Assembly: GCF_013114595.1 (NCBI RefSeq)
Contig: NZ_VTXE01000002.1
Location: 165,074-229,073, forward strand
Direction: 5' to 3'
Origin: Vibrio sp. 99-8-1
GTDB taxonomy: Bacteria; Pseudomonadota; Gammaproteobacteria; Enterobacterales; Vibrionaceae
DNA length: 64,000 nt
Position numbers and translations under genes: made by a program. Positions 58,457 to 64,000 of the stretch are shown piece by piece. A model generated the notes under the pieces. The model was not told where the DNA came from, did no database searches, and saw only the letters and a list, made by a program, of their open reading frames with translations. The stretch's first letter is position 1, and each line of letters opens with the position of its first letter.

Positions 58457-59353
58457 TTAGTTTTCTTCGGTTAAGGTGGCCGTTTCTCCTTCAGGGATGG
58501 TCACCTGAAGTTGAACTACGCGTCGGTTATCTGCGGAGGTGACTTTGAAGCTATAGCCATCAATTTCAACAACCTCACCTCTTGATGGAAGATGACCAAA
58601 AGTTGTCATGACCATTCCGCCAATGGTATCGACTTCATCATCGTTGAACTTAGTGGCAAAAGTGTCGTTAAATTCTTCGATGGTGGTGAGTGCCTTAACC
58701 GCATAGGTGTGCTTGCTGAGCTTGCGAATTTCCGCCTCTTCTTCATCGTCAAATTCGTCTTCTATCTCACCCACTATTTCTTCGAGAATATCTTCAATGG
58801 TTACTAGGCCAGAAACACCACCAAATTCATCGACGACAATGGCCATATGGTAACGTTCTTCTCGAAACTCTTTGAGAAGTCGGTCTACTCGTTTACTTTC
58901 CGGCACTACAACTGCTTGTCGAATCACTTCACTAATCTGGAAAGGCTCGCTTTTAGAACCGAGATATTTGATTAAGTCCTTCGCTAACAGAATGCCTTCG
59001 ACGTGATCTTTATCTTCACTAATAACCGGATAACGGGAGTGCTGAGCTTTTGTGATGATCGCTATTAATTGGTCAAGATCATGTTCTTTTTCAACCGTAA
59101 CCATTTGGGAGCGCGGTATCATAATATCCCGTACTCGCATCTCAGCTATTTCCATCACACCTTCGAGCATATCGCGTGTGTCATGGTCGATAAGATCGTT
59201 TTCTTCAGAGTCTCTAATCACATCAACGAGTTCTTGGCGATCTTGAGGTTCACCCTGAAAAATTTTGCCTAGGCGTTCAAAGAAGGACTTTCTACTGGGA
59301 CCTTCTGATTTACTACTGTTCCCTTCTGAACTGGGAGAGTTGTCGTCGTTCAT
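58457..59353 (-). CDS. corC: Magnesium/cobalt efflux-type protein CorC (YbeX)
   Basis: 298 residues without membrane helices: two CBS domains (about 70-185, with [14 protein letters not shown] and IPRSQMV) and a C-terminal CorC_HlyC transporter-associated domain (about 205-285). The acidic linker [16 protein letters not shown] separates them. Named for Mg/Co efflux in S. Typhimurium; in E. coli YbeX is tied to ribosome and Mg2+ homeostasis. Follows ybeY by 66 bases. Confidence 0.93.
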   Translation of the reverse strand: MNDDNSPSSEGNSSKSEGPSRKSFFERLGKIFQGEPQDRQELVDVIRDSEENDLIDHDTRDMLEGVMEIAEMRVRDIMIPRSQMVTVEKEHDLDQLIAIITKAQHSRYPVISEDKDHVEGILLAKDLIKYLGSKSEPFQISEVIRQAVVVPESKRVDRLLKEFREERYHMAIVVDEFGGVSGLVTIEDILEEIVGEIEDEFDDEEEAEIRKLSKHTYAVKALTTIEEFNDTFATKFNDDEVDTIGGMVMTTFGHLPSRGEVVEIDGYSFKVTSADNRRVVQLQVTIPEGETATLTEEN

Positions 59354-59419
59354 ATTTACTCATAGTTTGACGCTATCAATGTGTGATAGCACACGTCCAA
59401 TAGTCCGATACAATCTGAA

Positions 59420-59878
59420 CTACTGTTCTAAATATGGATCTAAAAAGCCCATTTTCAACATGATTTCTGTTTCAATGGCTTCCATCTCTTCTGCTTCATT
59501 ATCTTCTATATGATCATAACCTAGCAGATGAAGTGCACCATGTACAACCATATGCGCCCAATGTGCATTTAAGGCCTTATTTTGTTCTGCGGCTTCTTTT
59601 TCAACTACTTGCTTACAAATAATTAAATCCCCTAATAAATCCAGCTCTATGCCTGGAGGGGCTTCGAATGGAAAAGAGAGTACATTTGTTGACTTATCTT
59701 TTCCTCGATATTGCAGATTAAGTTGATGACTTTCTTGTTCATCTACTAGGCGAATAGTGACTTCCGCATCTGGCTGAAAAAGTGTGACTGCCGAAGAAAA
59801 CCAAACGGTAAAATCATCACTATTTGGTAAGTTTTCTTCATTGTTGACTGCAATTTGGAGATCGACATCTATGGCCAT
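59420..59878 (-). CDS. ybeY: Endoribonuclease YbeY
   Basis: 152-residue metalloprotein with the UPF0054 zinc motif [11 protein letters not shown] (HxxxHxxxxxH). It acts in 16S rRNA 3'-end maturation and quality control. The start codon overlaps the ybeZ stop (TAATG), giving translational coupling. Confidence 0.96.
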   Translation of the reverse strand: MAIDVDLQIAVNNEENLPNSDDFTVWFSSAVTLFQPDAEVTIRLVDEQESHQLNLQYRGKDKSTNVLSFPFEAPPGIELDLLGDLIICKQVVEKEAAEQNKALNAHWAHMVVHGALHLLGYDHIEDNEAEEMEAIETEIMLKMGFLDPYLEQ

Positions 59879-60948
59879 TATTTTTCTGCCTCTTGAGCGG
59901 CAAGCTGAGCACTTTCACGTTCTGCTCTGCGTCGTGCTTCTGCTGCCTTTCTCTCTTTTTGGTCTTTTGCTTCCCATTTTTCGTAAGCATTGACCACTCT
60001 CGCTACCACAGGGTGTCGTACAACATCATCAGCTTGGAAGAAGTTGAAACTAATCTCATCCACTTCAGCCAATACTTCTATCGCATGGCGAAGCCCAGAT
60101 TTTGCCCCACGAGGTAGGTCGATTTGGGTGACATCACCAGTAATCACTGCACGAGAATTGAAGCCGATACGAGTTAAAAACATTTTCATCTGTTCAACGG
60201 TGGTATTTTGACTTTCATCAAGAATGATAAAAGCGTCATTTAGTGTACGACCACGCATGTAAGCCAGTGGCGCGACTTCTATAACGTTGCGTTCAATCAG
60301 TTTCTCTACTCGTTCAAAGCCAAGCATTTCAAACAGTGCATCATAAAGAGGACGAAGGTAAGGGTCGACTTTTTGACTTAGATCTCCCGGTAAGAAACCG
60401 AGCTTTTCACCGGCTTCAACTGCTGGTCGAGTAAGAAGTATACGACGAATTTCTTGTCTTTCTAATGCATCAACAGCGGCAGCCACTGCTAAGTAGGTTT
60501 TACCTGTACCCGCTGGGCCAATACCAAAGCTGATATCATTGTGAACCATATTTACAAGATATTGAGCTTGATTTGGAGTGCGCGGCTTGATCACCCCTTT
60601 TTTGGTTTTAATAAACACTTCTTTGCCGTGCTCAATATTTGATTCCGTTGTCTGTTCTAATACTCCGGACTCTTTTATGGCAAGGTGAATGCTCTCGGGT
60701 TCAATATCTGGAATTTGGCCTCGTACGGGTGTTGTTTCTACGTAGAGGGTTTTGATGATATCAAGCGCTGCAGCGGCAGTATGAGGTTTACCTACGATTG
60801 AAAAAGCGTTACCACGATAGTTGATTTCTACACCGAGCCGGCGTTCAAGATGTTTGATGTTGTCATCAAATGGGCCACATAGACTAGAGAGTCGGTGGTT
60901 GTCAGAAGGTTCTAGATCTATTTCTAGAGTTACAATTTTATTGCTCAA
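59878..60948 (-). CDS. ybeZ: PhoH-like ATPase YbeZ
   Basis: 356-residue P-loop ATPase of the PhoH family, Walker A GPAGTGKT in [18 protein letters not shown]. The start is a TTG (M)SNKIVTLEI with a GAGAGG ribosome site. The C-terminus is lysine/glutamate/alanine rich ([19 protein letters not shown]). Partner of YbeY in RNA processing; order miaB-ybeZ-ybeY-ybeX-lnt as in E. coli. Confidence 0.95.
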   Translation of the reverse strand: MSNKIVTLEIDLEPSDNHRLSSLCGPFDDNIKHLERRLGVEINYRGNAFSIVGKPHTAAAALDIIKTLYVETTPVRGQIPDIEPESIHLAIKESGVLEQTTESNIEHGKEVFIKTKKGVIKPRTPNQAQYLVNMVHNDISFGIGPAGTGKTYLAVAAAVDALERQEIRRILLTRPAVEAGEKLGFLPGDLSQKVDPYLRPLYDALFEMLGFERVEKLIERNVIEVAPLAYMRGRTLNDAFIILDESQNTTVEQMKMFLTRIGFNSRAVITGDVTQIDLPRGAKSGLRHAIEVLAEVDEISFNFFQADDVVRHPVVARVVNAYEKWEAKDQKERKAAEARRRAERESAQLAAQEAEK

Positions 60949-60972
60949 TTTTGCCTCTCAATTTTGCCATTT

Positions 60973-60998
60973 ATGAGCCCGATTCTGACCGGGCTCAT
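60973..60998 (-). repeat. Hairpin between miaB and ybeZ
   Basis: ATGAGCCCG-ATTCTGAC-CGGGCTCAT: perfect 9-bp GC-rich stem in the miaB-ybeZ gap. No T run follows on the minus strand; probably partial terminator or an mRNA stability element. Confidence 0.6.
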
Positions 60999-61035
60999 CG
61001 GCATTAGTCATTACAGCTTTTATAGCCTATTTAAA

Positions 61036-62460
61036 CTAAGGCGTAAACGTTGCAACGCCTAATTCATCTTCTTTTCGTGTTTTATCCATCATTGCAGCAG
61101 GCGATACTGCGACACGTAAGTCCATTTCACTCTCAGTACGAACCAGCTCACCACGTAATGAGTTGGTAAACACATCCGTAATTTTCACATCAACAAACTG
61201 GCCGATCAGTTCTGCTGTTCCTTCAAAGTTAACCACGCGGTTGTTCTCTGTACGAGCTCTTAGCTCCATCAGGTTTTTCTTTGAAGGGCCTTCAACAAGT
61301 ACACGTTGCTCAGTATCAAGCATTTGGCGAGAATAGCGCATAGCCTGGCTGTTCACCTGTTGCTGTAGTTGATATAAACGCTCTTTTTTCTGCTGTTCAG
61401 TTAAATCACAAGGATAGTCTGCCGCAGGAGTGCCGGGACGTGGAGAGAAAATAAAACTAAAGCTCATATCAAAATCGACATCTTTGATAAGCTTCATGGT
61501 ATCTTGGAAATCTTGATCAGATTCACCAGGGAAAGCAACAATAAAGTCCGAGCTAATTTGAATGTCGGGACGTGCTTTACGTAGCTTACGAATAATCGAC
61601 TTATACTCAATAGCAGTATGAGGACGTTTCATCATGGTCAGAATTCGGTCGGATCCACTTTGCACCGGAAGATGCAAGAAGCTAACAAGTTCTGGTGTGT
61701 CTTCGTATACCGCGACGATATCGTCAGTAAACTCTAACGGATGGCTGGTAGTAAAACGTAATCTGTCGATACCATCAATGGATGCAACGAGTCGAAGAAG
61801 ATCAGCAAAGGAACAGATCTCACCATCATGAGTCGGACCACGATAAGCATTTACGTTTTGACCAAGTAAGTTAACTTCGCGCACACCTTGCTCTGCCAAC
61901 TGAGCTACTTCATAAAGCACATCGTCCATAGGACGGCTGACTTCTTCACCACGAGTATATGGTACTACGCAGTAAGTACAGTATTTAGAGCACCCTTCCA
62001 TTATTGATACAAATGCGGTTGCGCCTTCTGCTCTTGGCTCTGGAAGGTTGTCAAATTTCTCTATTTCAGGAAATGAGATATCCATTACCGGAGCATCGTC
62101 ACTGAGTGATGCTTTGATCATTTCTGGTAAACGGTGCAAGGTTTGAGGACCAAAAATCACATCAACAAAAGGAGCGCGTTGACGGATATGATCACCTTCT
62201 TGTGTGGCAACACAGCCGCCAACACCAATCACAACCCCTTCTTTTTTGTCTTTAAGGGTTTTCCAGCGACCGAGTTGATGAAAGACCTTTTCCTGTGCTT
62301 TTTCGCGGATCGAACAGGTATTAAGTAAGAGAATATCAGCCTCGTTAGGATCTTCTGTCAGCTCGTAGCCGTTGGCGGCATTAAGCAGATCCGCCATTTT
62401 AGATGAATCGTATTCGTTCATCTGGCAACCCCAAGTTTTAATTAGCAGTTTCTTACTCAT
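61036..62460 (-). CDS. miaB: tRNA-2-methylthio-N6-isopentenyladenosine synthase MiaB
   Basis: 474-residue radical SAM methylthiotransferase. UPF0004 cluster cysteines C12 ([11 protein letters not shown]), C49 (NTCSIRE) and C83 (GVGGCVA), and radical SAM cysteines in [17 protein letters not shown]-terminal TRAM domain (about 380-445) binds tRNA. Adds the methylthio group to i6A37. First gene of the miaB-ybeZYX-lnt group, divergent from ubiF. Confidence 0.97.
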   Translation of the reverse strand: MSKKLLIKTWGCQMNEYDSSKMADLLNAANGYELTEDPNEADILLLNTCSIREKAQEKVFHQLGRWKTLKDKKEGVVIGVGGCVATQEGDHIRQRAPFVDVIFGPQTLHRLPEMIKASLSDDAPVMDISFPEIEKFDNLPEPRAEGATAFVSIMEGCSKYCTYCVVPYTRGEEVSRPMDDVLYEVAQLAEQGVREVNLLGQNVNAYRGPTHDGEICSFADLLRLVASIDGIDRLRFTTSHPLEFTDDIVAVYEDTPELVSFLHLPVQSGSDRILTMMKRPHTAIEYKSIIRKLRKARPDIQISSDFIVAFPGESDQDFQDTMKLIKDVDFDMSFSFIFSPRPGTPAADYPCDLTEQQKKERLYQLQQQVNSQAMRYSRQMLDTEQRVLVEGPSKKNLMELRARTENNRVVNFEGTAELIGQFVDVKITDVFTNSLRGELVRTESEMDLRVAVSPAAMMDKTRKEDELGVATFTP

Positions 62461-62669
62461 TTTAAAGTTCGCTCATCATTAGTTCTTTAGTATATATTTC
62501 GGGCCAGCGATAAACTGGCAAGCCGCGTATTGTACTGCTTTAAAAACCGCCTGACCAGAGCTGGGATTAATGATTTAAAAAACCACCATTAAGATAGCAA
62601 GTATGATGATAGCTATTTGCCTGCCTCTTTGAGTAGAATGGTAGCAGTAGATTTAAAAGAGATAGAGTT

Positions 62670-63833
62670 ATGCAGAAAGAATCGTTTGATATTGTTGTTA
62701 TTGGTGGAGGAATGGTTGGCGCCGCAACGGCCGTTGGGTTGGCTCAGCAGGGCAAGAGAGTTGCTCTAGTTGAAGGTATCACCCCGCAGCCCTTTTCCGT
62801 TGATCAAGCAATGGATATCAGAGTGTCTGCTATTTCAATGGCTTCAGTGCAGTTGCTAGAGTCATTAGGGGCTTGGGGTCATATCAAACAAATGCGTACT
62901 TGCCCGTATAGACGACTGGAAACATGGGAGTCACCGCAGTGTCGTACTCGATTTAGTGCGGATTCGCTCAATATGGAACAACTTGGTTTTATTGTAGAAA
63001 ATCGATTGATTCAACTTGGTCTTTGGCAGCAGTTTTCTCAGTATGATAATTTGCACTGTTTTTGTCCTGACTCGCTGTCATCTATTGAGTTTGGTGAAGA
63101 TACGCATCGATTAGTGCTGGAATCTGGGCAAGAGTTACAGACGCATTTAGTTATTGGTGCTGATGGCGCTAATTCTAACGTTCGCACTAGTGCAGGAATA
63201 GGAATTACGGCTTGGGATTATCGTCAAGACTGCATGCTAGTGAATATAGAGACAGATAAGCCTCAGCAAGATATTACTTGGCAATGGTTTACACCTTCTG
63301 GGCCACGTTCGTTTTTACCTCTCACGGGACAGCAAGGCTCACTGGTATGGTATGACAAGCCGCAACGTATCCGACAGCTTGTCGCAATGAGTAATGAGGC
63401 ACTACGCGATGAAATAATTGCCCATTTCCCTGAAGAGTTGGGCGATATTAAAGTGTTACAGTCGGGATCGTTTCCATTGACTAGACGACATGCGCAACAG
63501 TATCAAAAGAATCGTTGTGTGTTGGTTGGTGATTCAGCTCATACGATAAACCCATTAGCTGGTCAGGGAGTTAATTTAGGGTTTAAAGACGTTAGTGCCT
63601 TACTAGATGTATTAAAAGAGAGAGAGTGGTATTTAGAGAGTAATTTAGCTAAATATGAAAGAAGGCGTCGAACAGACAATTTGTTGATGCAATCTGGCAT
63701 GGATTTCTTTTACAAAACATTCAGCAATAATATTGTCCCTGTTAAATTTGCTAGAAATGCGGTGCTTAAGTTTGCTGAGCATGCAGGTCCCATCAAAGCG
63801 CAGATCTTAAAATATGCTATTGGCCTTAGCTAA
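62670..63833 (+). CDS. ubiF: 3-demethoxyubiquinol 3-hydroxylase UbiF
   Basis: 387-residue FAD monooxygenase of ubiquinone synthesis. FAD dinucleotide motif GGGMVGAATA near the N-terminus, the central GADGANSNVR motif and the C-terminal LVGDSAHTINPLAGQGVNLGFKD. The closest relatives UbiH and VisC share these; assignment to UbiF rests on the neighbourhood (miaB on one side, tRNA genes on the other, as in E. coli). Confidence 0.88.
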   Translation: MQKESFDIVVIGGGMVGAATAVGLAQQGKRVALVEGITPQPFSVDQAMDIRVSAISMASVQLLESLGAWGHIKQMRTCPYRRLETWESPQCRTRFSADSLNMEQLGFIVENRLIQLGLWQQFSQYDNLHCFCPDSLSSIEFGEDTHRLVLESGQELQTHLVIGADGANSNVRTSAGIGITAWDYRQDCMLVNIETDKPQQDITWQWFTPSGPRSFLPLTGQQGSLVWYDKPQRIRQLVAMSNEALRDEIIAHFPEELGDIKVLQSGSFPLTRRHAQQYQKNRCVLVGDSAHTINPLAGQGVNLGFKDVSALLDVLKEREWYLESNLAKYERRRRTDNLLMQSGMDFFYKTFSNNIVPVKFARNAVLKFAEHAGPIKAQILKYAIGLS

Positions 63834-63865
63834 TAGCCATTAAAACTGAATCAAACAAAAACAGC

Positions 63866-63890
63866 AAAGCCCACTTAAAAAGTGGGCTTT
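63866..63890 (-). terminator. Hairpin terminator between ubiF and the tRNA gene
   Basis: AAAGCCCACTT / AAGTGGGCTTT with a short A-rich loop. On the minus strand GCTGTTTTTG follows, so it should end the tRNA transcript; it also serves the plus-strand ubiF. Confidence 0.85.
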
Positions 63891-63897
63891 GAAATAA

Positions 63898-63982
63898 TGG
63901 TGCGGAAGGAGAGACTTGAACTCTCACACCTTGCGGCGCCAGAACCTAAATCTGGTGCGTCTACCAATTCCGCCACTTCCGC
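63898..63982 (-). tRNA. tRNA-Leu (anticodon UAG)
   Basis: 85 bases on the minus strand including encoded CCA. Acceptor stem GCGGAAG / CTTCCGC, D-loop AATTGGTAGACGC, anticodon stem CCAGA / TCTGG around loop TTTAGGT giving anticodon TAG, a long variable arm (CGCCGCAAGGTG) typical of Leu, and T-loop GTTCAAGTC. Probably the last member of a tRNA cluster outside the window, as in E. coli near ubiF. Confidence 0.96.
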
Positions 63983-64000
63983 ATCTGTTCTGTAGTTAAA

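Noticed and set aside
1..64000. Mobile elements, CRISPR arrays, prophage or toxin-antitoxin genes
   Set aside because: I looked for transposase/integrase motifs, direct-repeat arrays and small paired genes and found none.

Overview
The window reads as an ordinary stretch of the main chromosome of a Vibrio-like gammaproteobacterium (Vibrionaceae). Support comes from a complete nqrABCDEF operon with apbE and nqrM behind it, an OmpK/Tsx-type porin, BolA-YajG-AmpG, a trehalose PTS locus, and the rodA/mrdA/holA/lptE/leuS and lnt/ybeXYZ/miaB/ubiF blocks in nearly the order known from E. coli. The DNA is moderately AT-rich and gene-dense. I see no integrase, transposase, phage gene, toxin-antitoxin pair or CRISPR array, so this is mostly conserved chromosome.

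Layout. 1-3.0 kb: sulfur-transfer pair csdE (partial)/csdA, then yajL and panE. 3.0-9.0 kb: OmpK-like channel, AmpG permease, periplasmic cyclophilin, YajG lipoprotein, RlmG and BolA. 9.3-16.7 kb: Na+-translocating NADH:quinone reductase and its maturation factors ApbE (flavin transferase) and NqrM. 16.8-20.7 kb: a two-receiver diguanylate cyclase, LexA-controlled dinB, a frameshifted GreA/GreB-type gene and a YggN-family protein. 20.8-24.9 kb: small conserved proteins, proS and trmO. 25.0-29.4 kb: a TPP-riboswitch operon (thiD, ABC genes thiZ-thiX-thiY, tenA) for salvage of the thiamine pyrimidine. 29.6-33.0 kb: metNIQ under a MetJ site, and divergent gmhB. 33.1-37.8 kb: treR, treB, treC. 37.8-45.7 kb: an M20 amidohydrolase, a YitT protein, glyA with a PurR site, a small lipoprotein, dcuC, lipA/lipB/ybeD. 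45.9-56.2 kb: dacA, rlpA, rodA, mrdA, rlmH, rsfS, holA, lptE, leuS. 56.3-64 kb: ybeL, lnt, corC, ybeY, ybeZ, miaB, ubiF and a tRNA-Leu(UAG).

Regulation readable from the sequence: a TPP riboswitch before thiD; a LexA box before dinB; two identical palindromes (probable TreR operators) plus a CRP-like site and a consensus -10 before treB; a MetJ double box before metN; a near-perfect PurR box before glyA; and many intrinsic terminators.

No new multigene system is evident. The points most worth checking are: (i) thiD has lost its N-terminal substrate-binding motif and its reading frame begins inside the riboswitch leader; (ii) a GreA/GreB-type gene is split by a one-base offset at a run of seven T that is also a -1 slippery heptamer; (iii) overlapping, mutually exclusive hairpins lie between leuS and lptE; (iv) the yaeP/DUF533 gap is dense in palindromes; (v) the diguanylate cyclase has lost its inhibitory I-site.
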